Positions 48,719-57,141 of a DNA stretch of 64,000 bases are shown piece by piece. This DNA is from Pseudomonas anuradhapurensis (GTDB taxonomy: Bacteria; Pseudomonadota; Gammaproteobacteria; Pseudomonadales; Pseudomonadaceae), in contig NZ_CP077097.1 in assembly GCF_014269225.2 (NCBI RefSeq), positions 936,001-1,000,000 of the forward strand. Reading direction: 5' to 3'. Each line of letters opens with the position of its first letter. Position 1 is the first letter of the stretch. The notes under the pieces were generated by a model. That model searched no databases, had not been told where the DNA came from, and saw only the letters and a list, made by a program, of their open reading frames with translations. A program made the translations under genes and the position numbers.

Positions 48719-48760
48719 TCAGGGACTCCATGGGCAAACTGAAAGATTAAGTGGCTGCAA
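48719..48760 (-). CDS. Candidate leader ORF (13 codons) just upstream of speC
   Basis: TTG 48760 lies nine bases after GGAGG (48774-48770) and opens a 13-codon frame ending in TGA two bases before the speC ATG. The peptide would be Met-QPLNLSVCPWSP. The same frame also extends upstream to ATG 48832 (37 codons) through rare Arg and Ile codons. It could couple or attenuate speC translation. Speculative; no conservation was checked. Confidence 0.25.
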   Translation of the reverse strand: MQPLNLSVCPWSP

Positions 48761-49001
48761 ACTGAACGTCCTCCGTATCCCCACTTTGGTTCGCCTACTC
48801 AGTACTTGAGCCGGATGGATCGTTTCCAGCATGGACGTTCGGCGCGCACTTTAGGGCGTGAAGAATGCAGAATCAACAGGCAATCCGGGCGTGATCGACG
48901 CGGATCGACGACCAGCCATTTGAATAACCGACTCGTGTGACCGGCTGATGTTCCCCAGCGTGTTTCAAACGTAAAAAATAGTGGAATGGAATGCGTTGGC
49001 T

Positions 49002-49069
49002 CCTTCGCGGGCACGCCCGCTCCCACAGGCATCTCGCGGTTCCTGTGGGAGCGGGCATGCCCGCGAAGG
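49002..49069. repeat. REP palindrome (CGCGGGCACGCCCGCTCCCAC type)
   Basis: CCTTCGCGGGCACGCCCGCT and its near-perfect complement, CGGGCATGCCCGCGAAGG, surround a 14-base loop. One mismatch (ACG/ATG) breaks perfect symmetry. Confidence 0.9.
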
Positions 49070-49158
49070 GGCCTCAGGTGTTCATATTTATGGCCACATT
49101 TCCCTGGCACTGCCGTGCATGAAAAAGACGATAAATTTTTTGTTACCGACTGGCGGAA

Positions 49159-49191
49159 TTGCCGTTCTTGATGAGAAACATTACTATTCGC
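49159..49191 (+). promoter_or_regulatory. Fur-box-covered promoter of the fecI-like sigma gene
   Basis: TTGCCG (49159-49164), a 17-base spacer and TACTAT (49182-49187) form a sigma70 promoter. GAGAAACATTACTATTCGC (49173-49191) matches the usual Fur box GAGAATCATTATCATTCGC at most positions and covers the -10. Iron repression of the sigma factor is expected. Confidence 0.75.
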
Positions 49192-49223
49192 ACCCTCATC
49201 CGCCTCCCTGACGACCACCGACC

Positions 49224-49709
49224 GTGTCCGGACCCAAAGGCTTCCTCGACCACTACCATGAGCTGATCGGCACCTGGACGCGCAAGCTGCGCAGTCGTCA
49301 GCAGGCCGAGGACCTCGCCCACGATGCCTTCGTCCGGGTCCTGGAAAGCCCGGGCGAGCAGGTCGAGCAGCCACGCGCCTACCTGCACCAGACCGCACGC
49401 AACATTGCCGTGGATGGTTTTCGTCGCGAGGATCGGCGCCAGGCCCTGGAGCTGCAGGCCTGCGACGAAAGCCCGGCCGGCGGTGGCGACCCCGAGGCCT
49501 ACGTGCACGCCCTGGAACTGGCCGACAGCGTCGAGCGGGCGCTGGCCGAGCTGCCGCTCAACTGCCGCCAGGTGTTCATCTGGCAGAAGCTCGAAGGCCG
49601 CACCCAGGCGGAGATCGCCGCGCGCATGGGGTTGAGCAAGAACATGGTCGAAAAGTATATGATCCGCACGCTCCGGCATCTGCGTGAGCACCTGGATGTG
49701 TCGGCATGA
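49224..49709 (+). CDS. fecI: FecI-type ECF sigma factor
   Basis: A 161-residue iron-starvation sigma factor. Region 2 runs through AEDLAHDAFVRVL and PRAYLHQTARNIAVDGFRR (about residues 30-75). Region 4 runs through LPLNCRQVFIWQKLEGRTQAEIA (about 110-160) with an HTH LSKNMVEKYMIRTLRHL. A GTG start is used. It precedes a FecR-type regulator and a FecA-type receptor with an STN domain: the complete cell-surface signalling triad. Confidence 0.93.
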   Translation: MSGPKGFLDHYHELIGTWTRKLRSRQQAEDLAHDAFVRVLESPGEQVEQPRAYLHQTARNIAVDGFRREDRRQALELQACDESPAGGGDPEAYVHALELADSVERALAELPLNCRQVFIWQKLEGRTQAEIAARMGLSKNMVEKYMIRTLRHLREHLDVSA

Positions 49710-49729
49710 TGAGTCAGGAGGCCTTTTCG

Positions 49730-50692
49730 ATGGAACAGCACGGTAGCGAAACCGTCCGCGAGCAGGCGGCCGCATGGTTCGCCCGCGTGCAGGATGCGCC
49801 GCGGGATGCCGGGCTGCAGGTGCAGTTGCGGGCCTGGCTGGAGGCTGACAGGCAACACCGTGACGAGTACGAGCAACTCGCCCGCCTGTGGCACGCCGCC
49901 GATTTCATCCCCCGCCAGCGCCTGGAAGCGCTGGCCCGGCCAGCCCCGGTACCCCAGTTGCCACGGCGGCGCCTGGTGCGCATGGCGTTGGCCGCCACGC
50001 TGGGCGCCGTGGCGGTGGGGCTGGGCTGGGGCGGCTGGCAGTACCAGCAGCTCAATCACCAAGGCAGCCTGCAAACCGCCTTCAACGAACGCCGCCAGGT
50101 CGAATTGCCGGATGGTTCCTACCTTGAACTCAACGGCAGCAGCCATGTGCAGGTCGCGTTCAGCGCCGGCCAGCGTCATGTCCGGCTGATGGCGGGCGAG
50201 GTGATGTTCACCGTCGCCCACGACAGCGGCAGGCCGTTCGTGGTCGCCACTGCCCAAGGCCGCGTGACGGTCACCGGTACCCGTTTCGACGTCCGTCAGG
50301 ATACGGCCAGCACCCGCGTGGCGGTGGAGCAGGGTTCGGTGCGCGTGCAGGGCAAGGGCGCTTCGCTGGCACAGCTTACCGCTGGCCAGGGCTCGCACAT
50401 CGACGCCCAGGGCCAGGTGGCTGCGCCCTATGCGGTGAATGCCGCCGCGCTGACGGCCTGGCGCCAGGGCAAGCTGGTGTTCGACAACGCCACCCTGGCC
50501 GACGTGGTGGCGGAAGTTTCCCGCTACCGCAGCCAGCCGCTGCGGGTCGCCCCCGGCAAGGTTGCCCAGCTACGCCTGTCCAGCACGTTCCGCACCGACG
50601 ACAGCGACGCCTTGCTGCGCGCCTTGCCGAGCATCCTGCCGGTGGCCATCAAGGCCCATGCCGATGGCTCCAGCGAAATAATCGCGAAATAG
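49730..50692 (+). CDS. fecR: FecR-type transmembrane anti-sigma regulator
   Basis: A 320-residue regulator. The N-terminal DUF4880 region (ETVREQAAAWFARVQDAPRD, RAWLEADRQHRDEYEQL) contacts the sigma factor. One transmembrane helix lies near residues 84-103 (RMALAATLGAVAVGLGWGGW). The periplasmic FecR domain (RQVELPDGSYLELNGSS; GEVMFTVAHDSGRPFVV) follows, with a C-terminal secretin/TonB-like region. ATG 49730 is chosen over 49706 because AGGAGG ends exactly eight bases before it. Confidence 0.92.
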   Translation: MEQHGSETVREQAAAWFARVQDAPRDAGLQVQLRAWLEADRQHRDEYEQLARLWHAADFIPRQRLEALARPAPVPQLPRRRLVRMALAATLGAVAVGLGWGGWQYQQLNHQGSLQTAFNERRQVELPDGSYLELNGSSHVQVAFSAGQRHVRLMAGEVMFTVAHDSGRPFVVATAQGRVTVTGTRFDVRQDTASTRVAVEQGSVRVQGKGASLAQLTAGQGSHIDAQGQVAAPYAVNAAALTAWRQGKLVFDNATLADVVAEVSRYRSQPLRVAPGKVAQLRLSSTFRTDDSDALLRALPSILPVAIKAHADGSSEIIAK

Positions 50693-50800
50693 ATTCAGGT
50701 TTTTTTCCGCTCGTTCGTCTTCCCCGCCAGCTGCAACTGCCAAGCATTTCCATTTGCATGCAATTGGCGTTTATTCGGTTTTCCAGGAAGTTTCGACGAC

Positions 50801-53230
50801 GTGAACAACAACAAGCCCTTCCCACGCTTGCGCGCCCTGGCCCTGACCCTGGCGGTCAGTGCCGTGGCCGCCGGCAGCCAGGCCGCAGAAACTGGCAACA
50901 CCATCCAGATCCAGGCACAACCGTTGGCTTCGGCACTGAACCAGCTGGGTCAGCAGAGCAACCTGCAGCTGTTCTTCAGCCCCGAGCTGGTGACCGGCAA
51001 GCAGGCCCCGGCGGTGTCTGGCCAGCTGACGCCCGAGCAGGCGCTGCAACAGTTGTTGCAAGGCAGCGGCCTGACCTATGAAATGTCCCAGGGCACCGTG
51101 GTGCTCAAGGCGGCCCAGGCCGATGGCACTGCCACGCCTGGCAGCCTGGAGCTGGCGCCCACCGACATCAAGGTGGTGGGTGACTGGCTGGGCGATGCCC
51201 AGCAGAGCGTGGTGCAGAACCACCCCGGTGCGCGGACCGTGGTGCGCCGCGAAGCGATGGTGGAGAAGGGCGCGATGAACGTGCGCGATGTGCTGCGCGG
51301 CATTCCGGGGGTACAGGTGCAGGACTCCAACGGCACCGGCGGCAGCGACCTGTCGCTGAACGTTGGCGTGCGTGGCCTGACTTCGCGGCTGTCGCCGCGC
51401 TCCACGGTACTGATCGATGGCATCCCGGCCGCTTTCGCGCCGTACGGCCAGCCGCAGCTGTCGATGGCCCCGATTTCCTCGGGCAACCTCGACAGTATCG
51501 ACGTGGTGCGTGGTGCCGGCTCGGTGCGTTATGGCCCGCAGAACGTCGGCGGGGTGATCAACTTCGTGACCCGGGCGATCCCGGAAAAGCCTTCGGCAGA
51601 GCTGGCCACCACCCTGGAAACCTCCCAGCATGGCGGCTGGAAGCACACCGAGTCGGCGTTCGTCGGCGGTACGGCGGACAACGGCATGGGCCTGGCGCTG
51701 CTGTACACCGGGGTAAATGGCAACGGCTACCGGGAAAGCAACAATGGCAATGACATCGATGACGTCATCCTCAAGACGCACTGGGCGCCCACCGAGGTCG
51801 ACGAGTTCTGGCTCAATTTCCATTACTACGACGGCCGTGCCGACATGCCGGGCGGCCTGACCCAGGCCCAGTACGACAGCAACCCGTACCAGTCGCTACG
51901 CGACTACGACTACTTCGCTGGCCGGCGCAAGGATGTGTCGTTCAAGTGGCAACGTCAGCTGGACGACGCCACTCAGTTCGAAGTGCTGACCTACTACACC
52001 GACAGCTTTCGCGGCAGCGCCATTGCCTCGCGGGACATGAAGACCCTGTCGACCTACCCGCGCAACTACCATACCTTCGCCATCGAGCCGCGGCTGTCAC
52101 GCATCTTCTTCGCCGGACCCACCACCCAGGAAGTCAGCGTGGGTTACCGTTACCTGAAGGAAGCGATGCGCGAACAGTCGACGCGCCTGGGCCTGGTCGA
52201 CAACGTGCCGACCCCCGTGCCGGGCTCCGACGGCCATGTGTTCCAGGACCGCAGCGGCGGCACCGAGGCCAGCGCCTACTACATCGACGACAAGATCGAC
52301 GTGGGTAACTGGACCATCACCCCGGGCCTGCGCTTCGAGCACATCAATACCGACTGGCGCGACCGCCCGGTGCTCGGTGCCAACGGCAAGCCGGTGGCGG
52401 AGAAGAACCGCAGCATCACCAGCAACGAACCGCTGCCGGCGCTGAGCGTGATGTATCACCTCTCCGATGCGTGGAAGCTGTTCGCCAACTACGAGACCTC
52501 GTTCGGCAGCCTGCAGTACTTCCAGCTGGGCCAGGGCGGTACCGGCAACAGCACGGCCAATGGCCTGGAGCCGGAAAAGGCCAAGACCTATGAAATCGGT
52601 ACGCGCTATGACAATGGCGGTTTTGCCGGTGAGCTGACGGCGTTCTACATCGACTTCGACGATGAGCTGCAGTACATCAGCAACGACGTGGGCTGGACCA
52701 ACCTGGGCGCGACCAAGCACCAGGGTATCGAGGCCTCGGTGCGCTATGACCTGGCCGGGCTGGACCCGCGCCTGGACGGGCTGTCGCTGAGCGGTGGCTA
52801 CACCTATACCCGCGCGACTTATGAAGGGGACATTCCCGGCTTCAAAGGCCGTGACCTGCCGTTCTATTCACGCCAGGTGGCCACCGCCGGGGTGCGCTAT
52901 GCCGTCAACCGCTGGACCTGGAACCTGGATGCCTATGCACAATCCAGGCAGCGCGCGCCGGGGACCGGAATCAATGCCGAGGGCAGCTTCAATGGTGACT
53001 ATATTACCGAGCCGAGTGCCGATGGGCAGTATGGCGACATTCCCGGCTATGTGACCTGGCATGCCCGTGGCGGCTACGAGTTCGGGCCACAGCTGTCCAA
53101 CCTGAAGCTGGCGGCGGGGGTGAAGAACCTGTTCGACAAGCAGTACTTCACCCGCTCCAGCGACAACAATGCCGGCCTCTATGTGGGTGAGCCGCGGACC
53201 TTCTACGTGCAGGCCAGTGTAGGGTTCTGA
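50801..53230 (+). CDS. fecA: Ferric citrate-type TonB-dependent receptor FecA with signalling domain
   Basis: An 809-residue receptor. Signal peptide (ALALTLAVSAVAAGSQA) is followed by an STN signalling domain (about 30-115, IQIQAQPLASALNQLGQQ) and a plug with NVRDVLRGIPGVQV, GVRGLTSRLSPRSTVLIDG and APYGQPQLS. The barrel has GGTADNG, YYDGRADMPGGL, AGRRKDVS and IDDKIDVGNWTITPGLRF. These blocks match E. coli FecA closely, so ferric citrate is a reasonable ligand. GTG 50801 has AGGAAG upstream. It completes the FecI-FecR-FecA triad. Confidence 0.92.
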   Translation: MNNNKPFPRLRALALTLAVSAVAAGSQAAETGNTIQIQAQPLASALNQLGQQSNLQLFFSPELVTGKQAPAVSGQLTPEQALQQLLQGSGLTYEMSQGTVVLKAAQADGTATPGSLELAPTDIKVVGDWLGDAQQSVVQNHPGARTVVRREAMVEKGAMNVRDVLRGIPGVQVQDSNGTGGSDLSLNVGVRGLTSRLSPRSTVLIDGIPAAFAPYGQPQLSMAPISSGNLDSIDVVRGAGSVRYGPQNVGGVINFVTRAIPEKPSAELATTLETSQHGGWKHTESAFVGGTADNGMGLALLYTGVNGNGYRESNNGNDIDDVILKTHWAPTEVDEFWLNFHYYDGRADMPGGLTQAQYDSNPYQSLRDYDYFAGRRKDVSFKWQRQLDDATQFEVLTYYTDSFRGSAIASRDMKTLSTYPRNYHTFAIEPRLSRIFFAGPTTQEVSVGYRYLKEAMREQSTRLGLVDNVPTPVPGSDGHVFQDRSGGTEASAYYIDDKIDVGNWTITPGLRFEHINTDWRDRPVLGANGKPVAEKNRSITSNEPLPALSVMYHLSDAWKLFANYETSFGSLQYFQLGQGGTGNSTANGLEPEKAKTYEIGTRYDNGGFAGELTAFYIDFDDELQYISNDVGWTNLGATKHQGIEASVRYDLAGLDPRLDGLSLSGGYTYTRATYEGDIPGFKGRDLPFYSRQVATAGVRYAVNRWTWNLDAYAQSRQRAPGTGINAEGSFNGDYITEPSADGQYGDIPGYVTWHARGGYEFGPQLSNLKLAAGVKNLFDKQYFTRSSDNNAGLYVGEPRTFYVQASVGF

Positions 53231-53238
53231 TCGGCATT

Positions 53239-53345
53239 GCCGGGGCCGCTTTGCGGCCCACCGCGACACAAGGCCGCGCCTACAGGAGATCGCATTCCGC
53301 TGTAGGCGCGGCCTTGTGTCGCGATGGGGCGCAAAGCGCCCCCAG
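53239..53345. repeat. REP palindrome pair, variant arms (GTAGGCGCGGCC)
   Basis: CTGTAGGCGCGGCCTTGTGT and its complement sit between the convergent fecA and the osmoprotectant ATPase. Both arms carry C in place of the A of the usual GTAGGAGCGG, so the change is coordinated. Confidence 0.9.
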
Positions 53346-53348
53346 CGT

Positions 53349-54506
53349 TCAGGAAGTCACCACCTCAGCCGGCGAGACAATGCTGGTCTTGGCCCCGCGC
53401 GAGCGCCCCGAACTCAGGTAAGCCGCAATCGACTCTTGGGTCACCTCACCCAGGAACACCTGCCCGGCATCCAGCACCGGCAACCATGCCCGGTTGTACT
53501 CGTACATCCGCGACAACAGGATACGCAGGTGCTCGTCATGTGACGCCGTGGCATTGAAGGGCCGCAGGAAGTCGCCACAGCTGCCCTGCTGGCGATGCAT
53601 GTCGCGCCGGCGCACATAGCCCAGCGCCTTGTTCTGCCCGTCGGTCACCACCACATAACGGCGGTCGTGCTCGTCGAGCAGTTCCAGCGCCTCGCCCACC
53701 GGGGTTTCCGGGCTCACCGATGGCGCGTTGTCCGCCGCATCCTCGGCCCGCACCAGCAGCAGGCGCTTGAGGGTGCTGTCCTGGCCGACGAAATTGCTCA
53801 CGAACTCATCCGCAGGATGGGCCAGCAAAGTGTCCGGGTGGTCCAGCTGCAACAGCTTGCCGGCACGGAAGATGGCGATCTTGTCGCCCAGCTTGATCGC
53901 TTCGTCGATATCGTGGCTGACCATGATCACGGTCTTGTTCAGGGCCCGCTGCATCTCGAAGAATTCGTTCTGGATCAGCTCGCGGTTGATCGGGTCGACC
54001 GCACCGAATGGCTCGTCCATCAACAGCACCGGCGCTTCGGCAGCCAAGGCACGGATCACGCCGATACGCTGCTGCTGGCCGCCGGACAGCTCGCGCGGGT
54101 AGCGCTGCAGGTACTGCTTGGGCTCCAGCTTGATCATGTGCATCAGCTCGCGGGCGCGTTCGTGGCACTTTTGCCGGTCCCAGCCGAGCAGGCGCGGGAC
54201 CACGGTGATGTTCTCCTCGATGGTCATGTTCGGGAACAGGCCGATCTGCTGGATCACGTAGCCGATGTGTCGACGCAGGGTCACTTCGTCCAGCCCGGTG
54301 GTGTCTTCGCCATTGATGAACACCTGGCCAGAGGTGGGCATGATCAGGCGGTTGATCATTTTCAGCGTGGTGCTTTTGCCGCAGCCCGAGGGGCCGAGGA
54401 ACACGCAGATCTCGCCTTCATTGACGGTGAGGCTTACCGAGTCGACGGCTTTGACGTCCTTGCCGTTGACGTTGAAGGTTTTGCTGAGGTTCTTCAGTTC
54501 GATCAT
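53349..54506 (-). CDS. Osmoprotectant ABC transporter ATPase (OpuCA/OsmV family)
   Basis: A 385-residue ATPase for glycine betaine/choline/carnitine-type import. Walker A GPSGCGKST (about residues 37-45), Q-loop QQIGLFPNMTIEEN, signature LSGGQQQR, Walker B VLLMDEPFGAVD. Two C-terminal CBS domains (about 255-365) usually sense ionic strength in this family. The start overlaps the upstream permease stop (ATGA). Last gene of the four-gene unit. Confidence 0.92.
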   Translation of the reverse strand: MIELKNLSKTFNVNGKDVKAVDSVSLTVNEGEICVFLGPSGCGKSTTLKMINRLIMPTSGQVFINGEDTTGLDEVTLRRHIGYVIQQIGLFPNMTIEENITVVPRLLGWDRQKCHERARELMHMIKLEPKQYLQRYPRELSGGQQQRIGVIRALAAEAPVLLMDEPFGAVDPINRELIQNEFFEMQRALNKTVIMVSHDIDEAIKLGDKIAIFRAGKLLQLDHPDTLLAHPADEFVSNFVGQDSTLKRLLLVRAEDAADNAPSVSPETPVGEALELLDEHDRRYVVVTDGQNKALGYVRRRDMHRQQGSCGDFLRPFNATASHDEHLRILLSRMYEYNRAWLPVLDAGQVFLGEVTQESIAAYLSSGRSRGAKTSIVSPAEVVTS

Positions 54507-55156
54507 GGGCGCAGTCCTTCTGGAGTCAGGGCACGTTGCAGGGTTTGCAGGAGCAGGTCGGCGACGATCGCCAGCAGGCTGACCAATACCGCACCGACCA
54601 GCAGCATCGACATGTCGCTGCGGCTGATGGAGGTGAGGATGAGCACGCCCAGGCCGCCAGCGCCGATGGTGGCGGCAATGGTCATGACGCCAATGTTCAT
54701 CACCACGGCGGTGCGCACGCCGGCGAGGATCACCGGCACCGCGATGGGCAGCTCGACCATGCGCAGGCGCTGGCCGAAGGTCATGCCGATACCGCGCGCG
54801 GCCTCGCGAATGCCGGGTTCGACGTTGGTCAGGGCGAGGTAGGTGTTGCGCAGGATGGGCAGCAGCGAATAGAGGAACACGGCGGTGATCGCCGGCAGCG
54901 GCCCCAGGCCCTGGCCGAACTTCGAGTAGAACGGCAGCAGCAGGCCGAACAGGGCGATCGAGGGGATGGTCAGCAGCACCGTGGCGCTGGCTTGCAACGG
55001 CCCGGCGACGGCGGGGAAGCGGGTCATCAGGATGCCCAGTGGTACGCCGACGAGGATGGCCAGGCCCACGGCGACGCCCACCAGCATGATGTGCTGCCAG
55101 GTGAGCTGCAGCACCTGGGCCCAGTCCAGGTGGCTGAAGGTATCGATCAGGTTCAT
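54503..55156 (-). CDS. Osmoprotectant ABC transporter permease 1
   Basis: A 217-residue BPD permease of the OpuCB/YehY family with helices near residues 18-45, 55-80, 85-105, 130-150 and 170-205. The EAA loop AARGIGMTFGQRLRMVELPIAVPVILAG is near 119-146, followed by TIGAGGLGVLILTSI. Overlaps both neighbours by four bases (ATGA). Confidence 0.93.
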   Translation of the reverse strand: MNLIDTFSHLDWAQVLQLTWQHIMLVGVAVGLAILVGVPLGILMTRFPAVAGPLQASATVLLTIPSIALFGLLLPFYSKFGQGLGPLPAITAVFLYSLLPILRNTYLALTNVEPGIREAARGIGMTFGQRLRMVELPIAVPVILAGVRTAVVMNIGVMTIAATIGAGGLGVLILTSISRSDMSMLLVGAVLVSLLAIVADLLLQTLQRALTPEGLRP

Positions 55157-56067
55157 GGCTGGCCCTCGCTGTTCAGTGGGTGCTCACGCAGGAAGGCCGC
55201 CGCCACGGAGGAGGGGTTCTGGTGTTCGACATCGACCTTGGCGTTGAGCTGGCGCATGGTTTCATCGTCCAGTTGCTCGGCCAGTGGCTTGAGCAGGCCG
55301 GCCAGTTGCGGGTTGGCGTCGAGCACGGCCTTGCGCACCACCGGGGCGGCGGTGTAGTCGGGGAAGTAGTGCTTGTCGTCTTCCAGCAGCTTGAGCTTGA
55401 ACGCGTTCAGGCGGCCGTCGGTGGTGTACACCAGGCCGGCGAACACCTGATTGTTGTGCATGGCGGTGTAGACCAGGCCAGCGTCCATCTGGCGAATGTT
55501 GGCGCGATCCACTTGCAGGCCGTACATGGCCTTCAGGCCGACCAGGCCATCCGGGCGGTTGGCGAACTCGGTGTCCAGTGCCACCAGGTGCTGGCGGCTA
55601 CGTTCGCTGCGCAGCACCTGGTTGAGGTCGCTGATCGAATTGATCTGCGGGTAGGCCTCGGCGACCTGGCTGGGCAGGCCAAGCGCGTAGGTGTTGCTGA
55701 ACTTCGACGGGGTCAGCCAGATCAGCCCCTTCTGCGCATCCAGTTGCTTGACCTTGGCATAGGTTGCGGCAGCACTGGGCATGCGTTGCTCGACGTGGTT
55801 GTACGACACCAGTGACACACCGGTATATTCCCACATCAGGTCGAGCTGGCCGGTTTCCTGGGCCTGGCGCGCGATATTGCTGCCCAGGCCGCCGGTGACA
55901 CGCACGTCAAAGCCATTGGCGCGCAGGTATTGCGCAGTGATTTCGGCGAGTACGGTCTGTTCGGTGAACACCCGCGCGCCGATGCGGATCAGTGGTTTTT
56001 CTGCCGCTTGGGCAAATCCTGCGAACAGCAGGGCCGCGCCCAGCAGCAAGGCGATTTTCTTGTTCAT
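55153..56067 (-). CDS. Osmoprotectant periplasmic binding protein (OsmX/OpuCC family)
   Basis: A 304-residue OpuAC-type binding protein with signal peptide IALLLGAALLFAGFAQA (cleavage near residue 21). Motifs are IRIGARVFTEQTVLAEI, ETGQLDLMWEYTGV and LVYTTDGRL. The ligand pocket of the family has aromatic residues, seen here in WEYTG and TTDGR positions. Located between two permease genes. Confidence 0.92.
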   Translation of the reverse strand: MNKKIALLLGAALLFAGFAQAAEKPLIRIGARVFTEQTVLAEITAQYLRANGFDVRVTGGLGSNIARQAQETGQLDLMWEYTGVSLVSYNHVEQRMPSAAATYAKVKQLDAQKGLIWLTPSKFSNTYALGLPSQVAEAYPQINSISDLNQVLRSERSRQHLVALDTEFANRPDGLVGLKAMYGLQVDRANIRQMDAGLVYTAMHNNQVFAGLVYTTDGRLNAFKLKLLEDDKHYFPDYTAAPVVRKAVLDANPQLAGLLKPLAEQLDDETMRQLNAKVDVEHQNPSSVAAAFLREHPLNSEGQP

Positions 56068-56080
56068 CGGTTCCCTCTCG

Positions 56081-56794
56081 TTATCCGGCCAGGCCGCGTT
56101 CCAGCCAGCGTTTGCTGGCGAAGCTCACCGCAGCGTCCAGCGCCAGTGCCAGCAGCGCGGTGCAGGCGGCACCCAGCAGCAGCTGCGGCTGGTTGTTCAG
56201 GGCGATGCCGGGGAAGATCAGGCTGCCCAGGCTGTTGGCGCCGATCAAAAAGGCCAGCGGTGCGGTGCCCACGTTCAACGCCAGGGCCACGCGCACACCG
56301 CCGACGATGATCGGTACGGCATTGGGCAGTTCCACCTGCCACAGTTGCTGGCGCGGGGTCATGCCGATGCCGGTGGCGGCTTCCTTGAGCGAGGCGGGGA
56401 CGTTTTTCAGGCCCTCGTAGGTGTTGCGTACGATGGGCAGGAGCGAGGCGAGGAACAGGGCGAAGATTGCAGGCCCGGCGCCGATGCCCAGGATACTCAG
56501 GGCGATGGCCAGAACGGCCAGGGGAGGGATGGTGTTGCCAACATTGAACAACTGCATGAAGCGCTCGGCCTTGTCGACCCGTTGCGGTCGACTCAAGGCA
56601 ATGCCGGCGGGGATGCCCACGGCCAGCGCCGCCGCCATCGAAGCCAGCACCAGTACCAGGTGCGCTTGCAGGTAGAACCCGAGATCGTCGCGATAACGGG
56701 CGATCGTGTCGATGCCGATCCAGTGGACCAGCAGGGCCAGGATGACGAGCACGGCGGCCCATCCCAACAGCCCTTTTCCGTAGCGTTCAGCCAC
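56081..56794 (-). CDS. Osmoprotectant ABC transporter permease 2
   Basis: A 237-residue BPD permease of the OpuCD/YehW family with AATGIGMTPRQQLWQVELPNAVPIIVGG as coupling loop and LIGANSLGSLIFPGI after it. GTG 56794 (Val-Ala-Glu-Arg) has AAGGAG seven bases upstream, better than the GTG at 56824 that opens the frame. First gene of the unit; the importer has two permeases, one binding protein and one ATPase, like OsmVWXY or YehWXYZ. Confidence 0.9.
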   Translation of the reverse strand: MAERYGKGLLGWAAVLVILALLVHWIGIDTIARYRDDLGFYLQAHLVLVLASMAAALAVGIPAGIALSRPQRVDKAERFMQLFNVGNTIPPLAVLAIALSILGIGAGPAIFALFLASLLPIVRNTYEGLKNVPASLKEAATGIGMTPRQQLWQVELPNAVPIIVGGVRVALALNVGTAPLAFLIGANSLGSLIFPGIALNNQPQLLLGAACTALLALALDAAVSFASKRWLERGLAG

Positions 56795-57141
56795 AGGCGG
56801 ACTCCTTGTGTAGTCGGCGAGCACACTTCTTGATAGCCGGCCAGTCCTGGCGGCGGGTGGTGTGTTCGCGAGTAGCAGCGTGACGCATGCCGAAGGCAGC
56901 GATCAGGCCATGAGCCGAACCCCGTCGGGTCCGAAAATGCTGATGAAACCAGTCCCCAACCGAAGCGGGTTACGGGGGAGTGGACGTCTCCGAAGGGATA
57001 AAGGTTCCCATGGAAAGCGGCATGTGGCCAGCCCGGGTTGCCCCGACGTGCGCTCTTTCCTTGTGCCAATCGCTCGTCCATTGGGTTTGGATACGAGGCC
57101 TGTGGGATACCCGTGGGCATTTATTTCAAGGAGCCAATCTG
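56795..57141 (+). other. 347-base leader with candidate RNA structure
   Basis: The region between the osmoprotectant operon and the gene at 57142 contains at least one convincing plus-strand hairpin (CCCCAACC / GGTT-AC-GGGG around GAAGCG, about 56954-56977). Further short pairings include ATCAG/CTGAT (56902-56944). It does not encode an obvious protein. On the minus strand a fake-looking 175-codon frame crosses it. It may be a structured leader, riboswitch or small RNA. No family was recognised. Confidence 0.4.

Larger units (their letters stand above)
48761..49223. other. Long intergenic region between speC and the fecI-like gene
   Basis: About 460 bases with no ordinary gene. It contains the speC promoter/leader on the minus strand, a perfect REP palindrome at 49002-49069, and the Fur-box promoter at 49159-49191. 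The 48833-49001 stretch shows no feature I can name. Confidence 0.6.

Noticed and set aside
56593..57120. A 175-codon minus-strand frame over the leader before 57142
   Set aside because: It overlaps the osmoprotectant permease in the wrong frame and lacks a ribosome site; if the sequence is conserved it is more likely as RNA.
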